A stretch of 64,000 nt of DNA from contig JBALVL010000020.1 in NCBI GenBank assembly GCA_036961355.1, positions 18,805 to 82,804 on the forward strand, written 5' to 3'. Of the stretch, positions 10,321 through 19,685 are shown piece after piece. Numbering within the stretch: position 1 is the stretch's first letter; each line of letters begins with the position of its first letter. Both the position numbers and the translations under genes were made by a program. The notes beneath the pieces are model-generated. The model made no database searches and was not told the origin of the DNA. It saw nothing but the letters and a program-made list of their open reading frames with translations. This DNA is from Motiliproteus sp036961355. Its GTDB lineage: Bacteria; Pseudomonadota; Gammaproteobacteria; Pseudomonadales; Balneatricaceae.

Positions 10321-12093
10321 TCAACGATCTGCCTGCCGGTAGCGCCCCTGATAGTCGAACAGTTTTTGTTGAATCGACCAGAAATACCCCTTCTTGCGGC
10401 CGACGACAAAATCGGGAGCGCGCAACGCGGCTTCGGCGGCGATCACCTCGGCGACGCTGTTGAAACTGAGTTTGCGGGGGCTACTGCGTAGGTGATCTTG
10501 CAAGAAATGCTTTTTGAACACGGTTTTTTGAGCGGTGGTATCGAGGCTGAAGTATTCGGCCAGTTCGGTGCCGTCTTCATCGTGGTAGATCACTTTGAGT
10601 TGCGGTCGCCCTGCTTTGCTCTGGATCGCTTCTAACGTCATACCGGCGCAGCGCAGAACCAACGCATCTTTCAGGGCCAGTGCTTCGCGCAGTTTGGTAT
10701 CGGGGTCGATCATCACGGCATCACACTGATGGCAAAGGCGGGCGGCGATATCGTTCTGGCTGTTACAGCGCTCGCACTCTTTGAAGCGAAAGCGATAGTC
10801 GCACTGTTGTCGCGCGGGTTGTGATTTTCGCTCTCTGTCTGAATTAGACTCGACCACGCCCTGACAACGGCGACCAAAGTGTTCAATGATATCGCCGTCG
10901 GCGTCGGTCGTACCCCAAAAGGTGTTGGCAAACTCACACTGCGGACAGAACACCATCACCGGTTCGGTATGGGCCGCCGGTTTGGGTGAGCCGATCTCGG
11001 GGGCGAACAGGTCGTAGTGGTTACCGGCAAACTCCAATATCAGGCAATCACGTTTACCAGGGCTTAATCGCAGGCCTCGGCCAACGATCTGCTGGTACAG
11101 ACTAACCGACTCGGTGGGCCGCAAGATTGCGATCAGATCCACATGCGGTGCGTCGAAGCCGGTGGTAAGCACCGAGACGTTGACCAGATACTTGAGTTGC
11201 CGTTGTTTGAAGGCGTCGATCAGTTGGTCGCGTTCGGCTCCGGCGGTTTCACCGAGCACTAACGCCGCGCTGTCGGTGGGCAGATAACCGATGATTTCGC
11301 GGGCATGGTCGACGGTCGAGGCGAAGATCATAACCCCCTGCCGTTCGCGTGCCTGGGTGATGACCTCACCGATGATCTGGGCGGTGGCGCGCTCCGAGCT
11401 GCGCAGCACCCGGTTCAGGTCGGCCTCAGAATATTCGCCATTCTTACTTGGCTGGCAGCTACTGAAATCGTAGCGTGCAATAGCACCGTCAATCAATGTT
11501 GGCGGCGTCAGGTATTGTTGACTCACCATCAGTCGCAGCGGCAACTCGAAGATGCAATCGTTGAAAAAGCAATTCTCATCGCCACGGACCATACCGTAGT
11601 GGTGATACCGATAGATCCACCCTAAACCCAGTCGGTACGGCGTGGCGGTAAGTCCAAGTACTTTCAGGTCGGGATTATGTTGCCGCAGATGATTGATCAC
11701 TTGCTGATACTGCGAATCGGTATCGAGTGACAAGCGATGGCATTCGTCGATCACCAGCAGCGTAAAACCGGCACCAAACTGATCCAGATTGCGGGCGACC
11801 GACTGAACACTGCCAAACACCACCTGCTCAGAGGTCTCTTTGCGATTCAGTCCGGCGGCGAAGATACTGGCGGGATTACCGTAAGCTTGGTACTTAGCGT
11901 GGTTCTGTTCGACCAGCTCTTTGACATGGGCCAGCACTAACACGCGCCCACGGGCTAACCGGGCCAACTCGGCGATCACCAGACTCTTGCCGGCACCGGT
12001 CGGCAACACCACTACCGCCGGCTCACTGCCACTGCGAAAATGTTCGATCACCGCGCGAACCGCGTCTTTTTGGTAGGGGCGTAACTCAAACAT
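10321..12093 (-). CDS. radD: RadD (YejH) DEAD/DEAH-box DNA repair ATPase
   Basis: RadD is a helicase-like ATPase of superfamily 2 that takes part in repair of double-strand breaks and recombination intermediates. The 590-residue length agrees with E. coli RadD (about 586). Motifs seen are LRPYQKDAV, Walker A PTGAGKS near residues 31-37, DECH near 117-120, LTATPYR near 148, VLTTGFDAP and QIVGRGLRLSPGKRD (motif VI). The C-terminal half has paired cysteines (CPQCEF, CQGVVE, CERCNSQ, CHQC), the zinc-binding part of the family. The ATG at 12093 begins MFELRPYQ, the usual N-terminus. It lies upstream of the hsd cluster on the same strand but is a chromosomal repair gene, so it probably marks the edge of the restriction locus rather than belonging to it. 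Confidence 0.93.
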   Translation of the reverse strand: MFELRPYQKDAVRAVIEHFRSGSEPAVVVLPTGAGKSLVIAELARLARGRVLVLAHVKELVEQNHAKYQAYGNPASIFAAGLNRKETSEQVVFGSVQSVARNLDQFGAGFTLLVIDECHRLSLDTDSQYQQVINHLRQHNPDLKVLGLTATPYRLGLGWIYRYHHYGMVRGDENCFFNDCIFELPLRLMVSQQYLTPPTLIDGAIARYDFSSCQPSKNGEYSEADLNRVLRSSERATAQIIGEVITQARERQGVMIFASTVDHAREIIGYLPTDSAALVLGETAGAERDQLIDAFKQRQLKYLVNVSVLTTGFDAPHVDLIAILRPTESVSLYQQIVGRGLRLSPGKRDCLILEFAGNHYDLFAPEIGSPKPAAHTEPVMVFCPQCEFANTFWGTTDADGDIIEHFGRRCQGVVESNSDRERKSQPARQQCDYRFRFKECERCNSQNDIAARLCHQCDAVMIDPDTKLREALALKDALVLRCAGMTLEAIQSKAGRPQLKVIYHDEDGTELAEYFSLDTTAQKTVFKKHFLQDHLRSSPRKLSFNSVAEVIAAEAALRAPDFVVGRKKGYFWSIQQKLFDYQGRYRQADR

Positions 12094-12144
12094 CGATAAT
12101 TAAACGTTGCTGCTGGTCGGTTCAAAAAACAATCGGAGTAACCG

Positions 12145-12162
12145 CGCTTGATTATTCAAGCG
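12145..12162. terminator. Weak hairpin downstream of the DJ-1/PfpI gene
   Basis: The arms cgcttga (12145-12151) and tcaagcg (12156-12162) pair perfectly around a 4-nt loop in the 141-nt gap between radD and the DJ-1 gene. A T-run occurs further down the minus strand but not directly after the stem, so termination is only possible. Confidence 0.3.
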
Positions 12163-12234
12163 GTGAGGACTCTGGCTACAGTCCTGTTACTGTCCAGTTA
12201 CTACCCGGTGACTAGACACGAGCTGTGCTAACAA

Positions 12235-12912
12235 TCAGCGTAACCGCGCCAGTACCGCATCGGCCACTGATGCCGATGAAGCCGGGTTCTGACCGGTGAT
12301 CAACAAGCCGTCTTCGACCAAATACGGCATCCAGTCGGGTCCCTGGCTGTAGAGACCGCCCTGTTTGGCCAGTTCGTCTTGTAGCAGGTACGGCACGATA
12401 TCGGTCAGTTCCACAGCGGCTTCTTCGTTATTACTAAAGCCGGTGACTTTCTTACCTTCAACCAGCGCCCCGCCATCGGCATTGCGTGCGTGCAGTAAGA
12501 CACCGGGAGCGTGGCAAACGGCCGAGACCGGCTTGCCCTGCGCGGTGAATGCTTCGATCAGAGCGATGGAGTCGCGATCGTTTGTCAGATCCCACAGTGG
12601 GCCGTGACCGCCGGGGTAGAACACCGCATCGTAATCGTCGGCCGAAACCGAGGCGAGCGGTACGGTTGCTGATAGCTTTTGTTGCAGCTCGTTATCCTGA
12701 TCAAAACGGCGAGTGGCGTCGGTTTGAAAATCTTCGAGCGCGCTCTTAGGGTCGATTGGAGGCTGACCACCGGCCGGTGATGCTAACGTAATATCAACAC
12801 CCGCGTCGGCGAAGACATAGTAAGGTGCGGCAAACTCCTCGACCCAAAAGCCGGTTTTCTCGCCGCTGTCGCCCAGCGTATCGTGCGAGGTCAGTACGAT
12901 AAGAATTTTCAT
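12235..12912 (-). CDS. Type 1 glutamine amidotransferase-like protein (DJ-1/PfpI, Hsp31-like)
   Basis: This 225-residue cytosolic protein belongs to the DJ-1/PfpI superfamily, close to the Hsp31/glyoxalase III-like group. The nucleophile elbow SAVCHAPG places the reactive Cys at 133, with adjacent His134. The usual acidic partner lies in WVEEFAAP (Glu25-Glu26), and FYPGGHGPLWDL (about 98-109) is the family glycine motif. Members act as glyoxalases, deglycase-like stress proteins or chaperones; which applies here cannot be decided from sequence. It stands alone, divergent from the ABC exporter gene across a 280-nt spacer. Confidence 0.85.
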   Translation of the reverse strand: MKILIVLTSHDTLGDSGEKTGFWVEEFAAPYYVFADAGVDITLASPAGGQPPIDPKSALEDFQTDATRRFDQDNELQQKLSATVPLASVSADDYDAVFYPGGHGPLWDLTNDRDSIALIEAFTAQGKPVSAVCHAPGVLLHARNADGGALVEGKKVTGFSNNEEAAVELTDIVPYLLQDELAKQGGLYSQGPDWMPYLVEDGLLITGQNPASSASVADAVLARLR

Positions 12913-13134
12913 GATATTAAGCCCATTGGGGTGATTTCGACCAGAGCGGAATGACGTCTGACGTTCTCTTATAGGGTTATTGGTGGCTGAAGATCAGCTT
13001 TTCAACCGCCCATAGCCTAAGCAACCCCCAAGATAGCCCAGATAGAACGGTATGAGCGATATCAATTGATGAAAAAAACGTCACAAGCTGCGCTTTTGTT
13101 GCTGAATCAGGATAGAATTTTCAGCGCTGCGACC

Positions 13135-13157
13135 CGGCAACCCTCTGTTGGTTGCCG
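13135..13157 (+). promoter_or_regulatory. Leader hairpin upstream of the ABC exporter
   Basis: The arms cggcaacc (13135-13142) and ggttgccg (13150-13157) form a perfect 8-bp stem with a 7-nt loop, ending 35 nt before the ABC gene start. It is likely to lie in the 5' untranslated region. No T-run follows, so it is probably not a terminator. The rest of the spacer 12913-13192 shows no recognisable operator. Confidence 0.4.
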
Positions 13158-13192
13158 CTAGCCTCCCATTTAATTAATGTGACCCTCTTGTT

Positions 13193-14977
13193 ATGCGCCC
13201 CAGTAACTTCTCCGAGCACGACACCGGCAAAATAAACTGGCGAATGTTGAAGCTGATCCTGCCTTACTTGTCGGATCACAAGCCGCGGATCGCGATCGCC
13301 ATGTTGTGCCTTGTATGCGCTAAGGGAGCGAGTGTTGCCGGCCCCTTTCTGCTCAAGCATATCGTCGACGCTCTTGATCAGCAGACGGATGTTGGATTGT
13401 TGTTAGCTCCTGCTGGCTTGGTACTGGCCTACGGACTGGCCCGCTTTGCCAATGTATTGTTCGGTGAATTGCGTGACACGGTGTTTGGCAGAGTCACCGA
13501 ACGGGCTATGCGGCGGATCGGACTGACCGTGTTTGAGCATCTCCACCGGCTCGATCTGGATTTTCATCTCAATCGTCATACCGGCGGTCTGTCACGCGAT
13601 ATTGAGCGTGGTACTACCGGCATCGGCTTCGTATTGCGATTTTTCATCTTTAACATAGGCCCTACCCTGATCGAAATTGTGATGGTAGTGACCCTGCTAA
13701 TCGTAAATTACGGTGCCATGTTCGGCTTGGTTCCGCTGGTTGCGATCGTAATCTATGGGATCTTTTCCATCATCGCGACCGAGTGGCGCACCGGTTTTGT
13801 CCGCGAAGCCAACCGGGCAGATTCGGCCAGCAACACCCGCGCGGTCGATAGTCTACTCAACTTCGAAACGGTTAAGTACTACGGTAACGAGCAGTTTGAA
13901 GCAAACCGCTATGACCACGAACTGGGAAACTGGGAGCAGGCACGTCGTAAAAACCGCTTATCACTGTTTGCTCTTAATGGTGGCCAATCATTGATCATCG
14001 CTGTCTCGATGACCCTGATGATGTGGATGGCGGCTCAACGCGTGGCGGACGGCAGTATGAGCCTGGGTGATTTTGTGCTGGTCAACGCCTTCATGATCCA
14101 GCTGTTTATGCCGCTTAATTTCCTGGGGTTTGTCTACCGCGAGATCAAAAGTTCGATGGCCAATATCGAACATATGTTCTCGTTATTGCAGGTCGAACCA
14201 CTGATCCAGGAACCGGCCAACGCTGAGGCTCTGAGTTACCAAAAAGGGCGGATCGAATTTGAGCAGGTCGGATTTGATTACCACCAGGATCGGCAGATCA
14301 TCCGTGGCTTAAGTTTCAGCATCGAACCGGGCCAGACAGTAGCGGTAGTCGGTGCTAGTGGCGCCGGTAAGTCGACTCTGGTGAAACTGTTGTTTCGTTT
14401 TTACGACTGCCGCAGCGGCCGGATTCTAATCGATGGTCAGGATATCACCCAGTGCACTCTGGCCTCACTACGACAGCTGATTGGCATCGTGCCCCAGGAT
14501 ACTGTGCTGTTTAATGACAGCATCTTCGAGAACGTGCGCTACGGGCGGCCCGACGCCACCGATGACGAGGTTCATCGGGCTATCGATCTGGCCCACTTGC
14601 AGCAGTTTATCGGCCAGCTTCCTGAGGGTGAGAACACCCGCGTCGGCGAGCGGGGTCTGAAGTTATCAGGAGGCGAAAAACAGCGGGTAGCGATCGCCCG
14701 GACCATCCTCAAGCAAGCACCGATTTTGGTGTTTGATGAAGCGACCTCATCGCTCGACTCACACTCTGAGCAGGCGATACTTAGCGCGATCAAACAGCTC
14801 TCGCAAGACCATACTAGTTTGGTAATCGCGCACCGGCTCTCCACCATTGTCGATGCCGATTGCATCTTGGTACTCGATCAGGGTCAGCTGATTGAGCAAG
14901 GGGATCACAGCTCCCTAATGGCAAAAAACGGTGCTTATGCGGCGCTGTGGCAAGCGCAACAAAGCAGTGAGCAATAA
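13193..14977 (+). CDS. Atm1-type ABC exporter (fused permease/ATPase)
   Basis: A 594-residue half-transporter of the Atm1/HMT1 (ABCB7/ABCB6-like) family, which as a dimer exports glutathione-linked or metal-related compounds across the inner membrane. Residues 1-320 are the six-helix transmembrane domain, including the family stretch FHLNRHTGGLSRDIERGT and the ETVKYYGNE segment. The ATPase domain has Walker A VGASGAGKST (about 386-395), the signature LSGGEKQRVAIA, Walker B ILVFDEATSSLDS and the H-loop IAHRLST. All catalytic residues are present. The start follows a spacer with a leader hairpin. It is convergent with the DUF1285 gene. The exact substrate is not predictable from sequence. Confidence 0.9.
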   Translation: MRPSNFSEHDTGKINWRMLKLILPYLSDHKPRIAIAMLCLVCAKGASVAGPFLLKHIVDALDQQTDVGLLLAPAGLVLAYGLARFANVLFGELRDTVFGRVTERAMRRIGLTVFEHLHRLDLDFHLNRHTGGLSRDIERGTTGIGFVLRFFIFNIGPTLIEIVMVVTLLIVNYGAMFGLVPLVAIVIYGIFSIIATEWRTGFVREANRADSASNTRAVDSLLNFETVKYYGNEQFEANRYDHELGNWEQARRKNRLSLFALNGGQSLIIAVSMTLMMWMAAQRVADGSMSLGDFVLVNAFMIQLFMPLNFLGFVYREIKSSMANIEHMFSLLQVEPLIQEPANAEALSYQKGRIEFEQVGFDYHQDRQIIRGLSFSIEPGQTVAVVGASGAGKSTLVKLLFRFYDCRSGRILIDGQDITQCTLASLRQLIGIVPQDTVLFNDSIFENVRYGRPDATDDEVHRAIDLAHLQQFIGQLPEGENTRVGERGLKLSGGEKQRVAIARTILKQAPILVFDEATSSLDSHSEQAILSAIKQLSQDHTSLVIAHRLSTIVDADCILVLDQGQLIEQGDHSSLMAKNGAYAALWQAQQSSEQ

Positions 14978-15060
14978 AGCACTGACCAACAAAGTAACGA
15001 GCAACAGCAGTAAATCAGCGCCCACATGCACTAGTGAGATTAAATCTGAATTTAAGTGGT

Positions 15061-15660
15061 TTAAGCCGCAGGCTCAGGAGCGTCATCAAGCACAAAGAAC
15101 TGTCCGCAGCTGAGTACGCCTAAGCGCTCGTGGCCATCAACCTGCTGCGACTGCAGCAGCTCTGCCAAGCGGTAGAACACCGACCTGGATAATAAACCAT
15201 CGAGACGATCTCGCACCCTGACGTAAGGTGAGGGTTCGCCGCTGAGTTGATCCGTCGTCAACCACAATGGGTGCTCAGCATCGACGTAGAAACGGTCACC
15301 CAAACTAGTGAGCAACTCAATACGCTGCTGTGGACCGGGCTCTTTCAGCTCCATCTCGGTAATCAGAAAGGGCACGTCCTCGACCTGGATACGCCATTTT
15401 TCTACCGGCGTTAAGACGAAGTACTCATCGCCATCTTTGCGCAGAATTGAGGCGAACAGCTTGGCTAACGCTTCGCGTTCGAACAATACCCCTTCGTGAT
15501 GCCATTGCCCTTGACGATCTACGACTAAGTCAATGTCGCCGCTTATTTCAGGACTCCAACTGTTGACCGGCGGCAAGCCATCAGCGCCAGAACGTTTAAC
15601 CTGGGCCGCTAATGCACTGCTGTCGAACGATTTTGGTGCGGTTGGTTTATTATCCATCAC
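15061..15660 (-). CDS. DUF1285 domain protein
   Basis: A 199-residue protein matching the proteobacterial DUF1285 family. The stretches GDIDLVVDRQGQWHHEG, REALAKLFASILRKDGDEYF, VEKWRIQVEDVPF and FYVDAEHPLW are typical of the two small beta-barrel-like subdomains. No catalytic residues are known for the family and the function is undetermined. Its start overlaps the stop of the upstream radical SAM gene by 4 nt, so the two are co-transcribed and probably translationally coupled. Confidence 0.85.
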   Translation of the reverse strand: MMDNKPTAPKSFDSSALAAQVKRSGADGLPPVNSWSPEISGDIDLVVDRQGQWHHEGVLFEREALAKLFASILRKDGDEYFVLTPVEKWRIQVEDVPFLITEMELKEPGPQQRIELLTSLGDRFYVDAEHPLWLTTDQLSGEPSPYVRVRDRLDGLLSRSVFYRLAELLQSQQVDGHERLGVLSCGQFFVLDDAPEPAA

Positions 15661-16556
15661 AACCCCCTAGCCCATTCCGGCCGCAGCGACACGTGCTGTG
15701 GCTGGCTGATCGCTTGTTCGACCTGCGCTAGCAGTTTGGCTTTATCACGCCCCAGCACCCCTTTGAGCACCAGGTAATTGGAGGCATGATCACTTCGAAA
15801 TACGGTTTTTTTCAGTTCTAATTCGCTCAAAAACAGCCGCATTTCGGTGAACAGATCGGCTTGTTGCAGCGGTTGATAGTCACTGCCCAAATCATGACCA
15901 AAGCCATCACGAAAACGCTCCTCACCGGTCGGAAACGTCACTACCAGTGTTGATAGGTACTCCGGTTGCGTCGCGTTGGCCAGCCGCGCTGAATTAATCG
16001 CATGTTGCTCGCTGTAGTTAGTGCCGCCCAAACCATTGAGAACCATCACGGATCGTCGTAAGCCGGCGTCGGCCAAACGATTTAGCGCGCTAACCGTGCT
16101 CTCATAGGTTTCACCCTTAGCAACTTTGCGCAGCACCGTGTCATCGCCGGATTCGGCACCGACATAGAGTAGATCCAGACCAAGCTGCTGCAATTGTTTG
16201 AGTTCTTGGTCGGTCTTGTTATTGAGGTTGCGTGGCAGGCAGTACGCTGACACCCGTTGCAGGTTCGGGAAAGCGCGTCGTATCGCCTCTAGCATGGTCA
16301 GCAAGCGTTTTCCCGACAGCACCATGGCATCTCCATCGGCCAGAAAGATACGACGCGTCTGCGGATAGGACTGTCCTAACATCGCAATTTCGTCGAGCAG
16401 CTCGGTTTCTGCCTTAGGGCGGAATTTTTTCTGTTCGGCAGTGTACATCTCACAGAAGGTACATTTGTTATAACTGCAGCCATTGGTTACCTGCAGAATC
16501 AGCGAGTTGGCCTCGCTGGGCGGACGGTACAATGGCTCGATATAGTTTGGGTACAT
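15657..16556 (-). CDS. Radical SAM protein (Elp3/MiaB-like fold), unassigned substrate
   Basis: The 299-residue protein carries a 4Fe-4S cluster motif CSYNKCTFC (Cys-x4-Cys-x2-Cys), a spacing shared by a subgroup of radical SAM proteins. Downstream are the glycine-rich FLADGDAMVL, YCLPRNLNNKT and YVGAESGDDTVLRKVAKGE, a typical Elp3-domain pattern. It should bind SAM and start radical chemistry, but the substrate is unknown and there is no accessory domain. The gene overlaps the DUF1285 gene by 4 nt, and that pairing is the only functional clue. The ATG at 16556 is the first Met of a conserved-looking N-terminus. Confidence 0.85.
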   Translation of the reverse strand: MYPNYIEPLYRPPSEANSLILQVTNGCSYNKCTFCEMYTAEQKKFRPKAETELLDEIAMLGQSYPQTRRIFLADGDAMVLSGKRLLTMLEAIRRAFPNLQRVSAYCLPRNLNNKTDQELKQLQQLGLDLLYVGAESGDDTVLRKVAKGETYESTVSALNRLADAGLRRSVMVLNGLGGTNYSEQHAINSARLANATQPEYLSTLVVTFPTGEERFRDGFGHDLGSDYQPLQQADLFTEMRLFLSELELKKTVFRSDHASNYLVLKGVLGRDKAKLLAQVEQAISQPQHVSLRPEWARGL

Positions 16557-16642
16557 TGTCTATCCAATAGGTAGAGTGTGTTTGATGCCCATATCATGAC
16601 AACCTGTACGTGAACTACTGATTATATGCCTCACACAAATAT

Positions 16643-17413
16643 TTAGTTTGTGGCAAACAGTCGATTAAAGTTGTCGCTGGTAACCCGTGCCACTTCAGCC
16701 AGCGTCACCCCTTTGATTTTAGCAACAGCTTCGGCAACTTCACGCACATAGCAGGGTTCATTTGAGCGCCCACGGTGCGGAGCCGGCGTCAGATAAGGGG
16801 CATCAGTCTCCACCAGAATGCGGTCCAGAGGTACTCGACGAACCACCTCTCGAAGATCAGCAGCATTGTTGAAAGTGATGATGCCTGAGAAAGAGATATA
16901 CATCCCCAGACTCAGCGCCTGCTCAGCCATCTCCCAAGTTTCAGTGAAGCAGTGCAATACACCGCCCGCTTCAGACAAACCGCCGGCCAGAATCCGTAAG
17001 GTATCTTGCTGCGCTGCCCGGGTGTGGACGATAACCGGCTTGTTGAGCTGCCCGGCTATTTCAAGGTGCTGGGCAAAGGCATGCTGCTGCGCTTGAGCAT
17101 TATCGGGCGCGTAGTGATAATCGAGTCCGGTTTCGCCAATGGCAACCAGTTTCGGATGATCGGCGATCGCGTGCAGCGTGTTGGGGTTAAAATCATCAAT
17201 CTCATCACTGAGCGGGTGGACGCCAACAGAAAGCAACACCTGAGGATAGCAATCGACCAGTTCCACCATCGACGGCCACCGGGCAAGGTCGGTACCGACG
17301 CATAGAAATCGCTCTACGCCCTGCTGTTGCGCTTTCTCTATCACCGGCTGTAACTGGCCATCGTAAGGTTTGAGATCCAAGCGGTCTAAGTGACAATGGG
17401 AGTCGATTAACAT
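16643..17413 (-). CDS. TatD-family metal-dependent hydrolase (YcfH-like)
   Basis: TatD/YcfH enzymes are cytosolic metal-dependent DNases/phosphodiesterases of the amidohydrolase fold. The start was placed at the ATG at 17413, giving IDSHCHLD within the first residues; the His-x-His pair binds metal. A TTG five codons earlier is less likely. Further motifs are AIGETGLDYHY, KPVIVHTRAA, GGVLHCFTETWE and LVETDAPYLTPAPHRGRSNEP, covering the remaining metal ligands (Glu, two His and Asp). At about 256 residues it is full length. It follows pilZ, holB and tmk on the same strand, the normal gammaproteobacterial order, and is probably the end of that operon. Confidence 0.9.
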   Translation of the reverse strand: MLIDSHCHLDRLDLKPYDGQLQPVIEKAQQQGVERFLCVGTDLARWPSMVELVDCYPQVLLSVGVHPLSDEIDDFNPNTLHAIADHPKLVAIGETGLDYHYAPDNAQAQQHAFAQHLEIAGQLNKPVIVHTRAAQQDTLRILAGGLSEAGGVLHCFTETWEMAEQALSLGMYISFSGIITFNNAADLREVVRRVPLDRILVETDAPYLTPAPHRGRSNEPCYVREVAEAVAKIKGVTLAEVARVTSDNFNRLFATN

Positions 17414-17553
17414 AAAAATTACTGCCAATAAGTGATACAGGGGGACGTCATGCTACCAGCCAGGCATCGTAAGTTCGTCTGAAGAGGAGAGGCCCAGTAA
17501 AATAGTATTCTGTTAGAGCGAAAAGAATGAGTGTCAGATACTGAGGTTGACTA

Positions 17554-17904
17554 TCACATGGTGTGAGTTAGACGACCGGTGCCCAAGGCCCCTGCAAGGT
17601 ACGTTTCGATTTTACCGACGAGGGTATTGTCATCACCGCTTAATTGAATCCCGATACCGGCCTGCTTACCACCTTGCGCACCCTTGGGAGTCACCCAGAT
17701 CACCTTGCCGCTAACCGGAATCTTGTCAGGTTCCTCCATCATATCCAGCAACATAAAGACCTCTTCACCCAGCTGGAAAGCACGCTGAGTCGGTACAAAA
17801 AGCCCCCCGTTTTGAATAAACGGCATATAACTGCGGTACAGCTCGTCTTTGGCCTTAATGGTCAAAGATAGAATTCCATGACTAGCACGTGGACTAATTG
17901 ACAT
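17554..17904 (-). CDS. pilZ: PilZ-domain protein, type IV pilus-type
   Basis: The 116-residue single-domain protein matches the PilZ found next to holB in Pseudomonas and relatives, where it is needed for type IV pilus assembly. Residues YMPFIQNGGLFVPTQR and KVIWVTPKGAQGGKQAGIGIQL are typical. The N-terminal RxxxR cyclic-di-GMP motif of other PilZ proteins is not evident, as expected for this pilus-specific branch. It lies 60 nt after holB and 140 nt before the TatD gene. No other pilus gene lies in the window. Confidence 0.88.
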   Translation of the reverse strand: MSISPRASHGILSLTIKAKDELYRSYMPFIQNGGLFVPTQRAFQLGEEVFMLLDMMEEPDKIPVSGKVIWVTPKGAQGGKQAGIGIQLSGDDNTLVGKIETYLAGALGTGRLTHTM

Positions 17905-17964
17905 GTTCGGGTCTCAACGGTGACTACAATGGCAAAGCTATTGGGGATCAGGTGTGAGCCGTTT

Positions 17965-18993
17965 TTAGCGTGATCGAAACAGCTTTCCCCAATCGATCAG
18001 CAGATCTTCCAGCATCAATCGCTCATTAGGATTGTTGCGGCTCATTAAGAACTGACGATAGTGCTGGATTCTATCGGTAAATTCAAACATCTGTTGTGAT
18101 GTCAGTCTTTGACTCAGCGCAACAATCAGATTTTTGGCCGTGCGGGTGTTCACCTGATCTGGATCTTCGGTTAACCGATAACGGATCATGTCTTGCACAA
18201 TCGTTAGCCACCAATCTAATAAATCCAACGATTTCGTTTTACTAATTTTTTCAGCGATCTGAGTGCTACTCCCCTCACCCATCGCCATCACCTTTAGCGC
18301 TTGATAGAGCCCTTTTCGCTGCTCAGAACTGCCATTAAGCGCCTGCTCCAGCGCGGCTAACGGTGCCCCACCTGCCAATCTAAGCGGTTCAAGCGGATCC
18401 GTTTCGAAACCTGGTTGCTGCGCAAGCCAGTCAGCCGCAATTTGTTCATCTGGAATTGCAATGGGTAACGACTGGCAACGGCTACGAACAGTTGCGCTTA
18501 CCCGACCCGGCAGGTGGCTATATAGGGCAAATAACGTTTGTGCCCCCGGTTCTTCAAGCACTTTAAGCAGAGCATTTGCGGCATTGTTATTCATGGACTC
18601 GGCGGGGCCAAGAACGATAACGCGATACCCCCCCTGTTGGGCGGAGCTGGTGACGGTATTAATCAGGGTGCGGATCTGGTCGACTTTAATCGCCTTGCCG
18701 TCAGCTTCGGGCTCAATTACCACCAGATCAGGATGGCTACCCTGTTGGTTAAGCAGGCAACTCTTGCAGTGGCCACAATGTTGTTGTAACCCGTCAAGCG
18801 GTTGTGGCTGCTGGCACAGCAGCATCTGCCCCAACCCTTTGGCAAACTGCGCCTTGCCCAAACCCGACTCCCCACCAAGCAAAAGTGCATGGGGCAAGCG
18901 CCCTTGCCGGTGCTGGTCGGTTAGACGCTGCCATACGTCACGCTGCCAAGGTAGTACTGTAAGCAGTTGTGATGGCTGTTCAGTTTCGGACAT
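17965..18993 (-). CDS. holB: DNA polymerase III delta' subunit
   Basis: HolB (delta') is part of the clamp loader that opens the beta clamp on primed DNA. The 342 residues show an AAA+ fold with a degenerate P-loop GGESGLGKAQ (about 42-51), the zinc-binding cysteines CGHCKSC (about 79-85) and the SRC motif in ATVRSRCQ. Length and order match gammaproteobacterial HolB. It follows tmk by 30 nt and precedes pilZ, the usual arrangement, so tmk-holB-pilZ are probably co-transcribed. Confidence 0.95.
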   Translation of the reverse strand: MSETEQPSQLLTVLPWQRDVWQRLTDQHRQGRLPHALLLGGESGLGKAQFAKGLGQMLLCQQPQPLDGLQQHCGHCKSCLLNQQGSHPDLVVIEPEADGKAIKVDQIRTLINTVTSSAQQGGYRVIVLGPAESMNNNAANALLKVLEEPGAQTLFALYSHLPGRVSATVRSRCQSLPIAIPDEQIAADWLAQQPGFETDPLEPLRLAGGAPLAALEQALNGSSEQRKGLYQALKVMAMGEGSSTQIAEKISKTKSLDLLDWWLTIVQDMIRYRLTEDPDQVNTRTAKNLIVALSQRLTSQQMFEFTDRIQHYRQFLMSRNNPNERLMLEDLLIDWGKLFRSR

Positions 18994-19023
18994 TGGGCGA
19001 TCCCAGTGTTTGGTCTGGCATGA

Positions 19024-19677
19024 TTAAACGCTCTCAGCATCAAAAAAAGCCTGCATCACATCGCCGATCTGCTGCTGAACCTGAACCAGTGGCAGTGAGG
19101 CATCAATAATACGAAAACGCTGCGGTTCTGCTGCGGCACGCTTGAGATAGGCCTGTCGTACACGTTCAAAGAACGATAACTGCTCCTGCTCAAACCGGTC
19201 AAGTTCACCGCGCTGGCGTGCTCGCTCCATGCCGATTTCAACCGGCACGTCGAGTAACAGGGTCAAATCGGGTCGAAGATCGCCCTGAACCAGCTGTTCA
19301 AGTTCGGCGATACGATCCCAATCTAACCCCCTGCCTCCGCCCTGATAGGCAAAGGTAGCGTCGGTAAAACGGTCACAAACAACCCAATCTCCGCGAGTTA
19401 ACGCCGGTACGATGACACTGGATAAGTGCTGTGAACGGGCAGCAAACATCAACAACAACTCACAGTCGCTACCAACGGTTTCATCGCGTTCGCGCAGCAG
19501 GGTATCGCGTAATTCCTCTGCCAGTGGTGTACCACCGGGTTCACGACTCTCGACAAAGCGAATGTTTTGGTTATTAAGCAAACTGTGCAGATAAGCGATA
19601 TTGGTTGATTTACCGACCCCTTCGCCACCTTCTATGGTGATAAATTTTCCTTGTCGTTTCATCGCGATTGGCTTCAT
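19024..19677 (-). CDS. tmk: Thymidylate kinase
   Basis: Tmk phosphorylates dTMP to dTDP for DNA synthesis. The P-loop IEGGEGVGKST is near residues 15-25, the DR(Y/F) motif appears as CDRFTDATFAYQGGGRGLD, and the nucleotide-binding ESREPGGTPLAEELR stretch is intact. At 217 residues it is slightly longer than E. coli Tmk because of the six residues before the second Met; starting at 19662 (MKRQGKF) is equally possible. It begins 8 nt after mltG ends, so the two are in one operon with pabC upstream and holB downstream. Confidence 0.95.
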   Translation of the reverse strand: MKPIAMKRQGKFITIEGGEGVGKSTNIAYLHSLLNNQNIRFVESREPGGTPLAEELRDTLLRERDETVGSDCELLLMFAARSQHLSSVIVPALTRGDWVVCDRFTDATFAYQGGGRGLDWDRIAELEQLVQGDLRPDLTLLLDVPVEIGMERARQRGELDRFEQEQLSFFERVRQAYLKRAAAEPQRFRIIDASLPLVQVQQQIGDVMQAFFDAESV

Positions 19678-19685
19678 CGTTTGGG

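Noticed and set aside
18461..19027. 188-residue plus-strand open frame over holB
   Set aside because: Composition (Cys/Trp/Arg-rich) is typical of antisense frames; HolB on the other strand is unambiguous.
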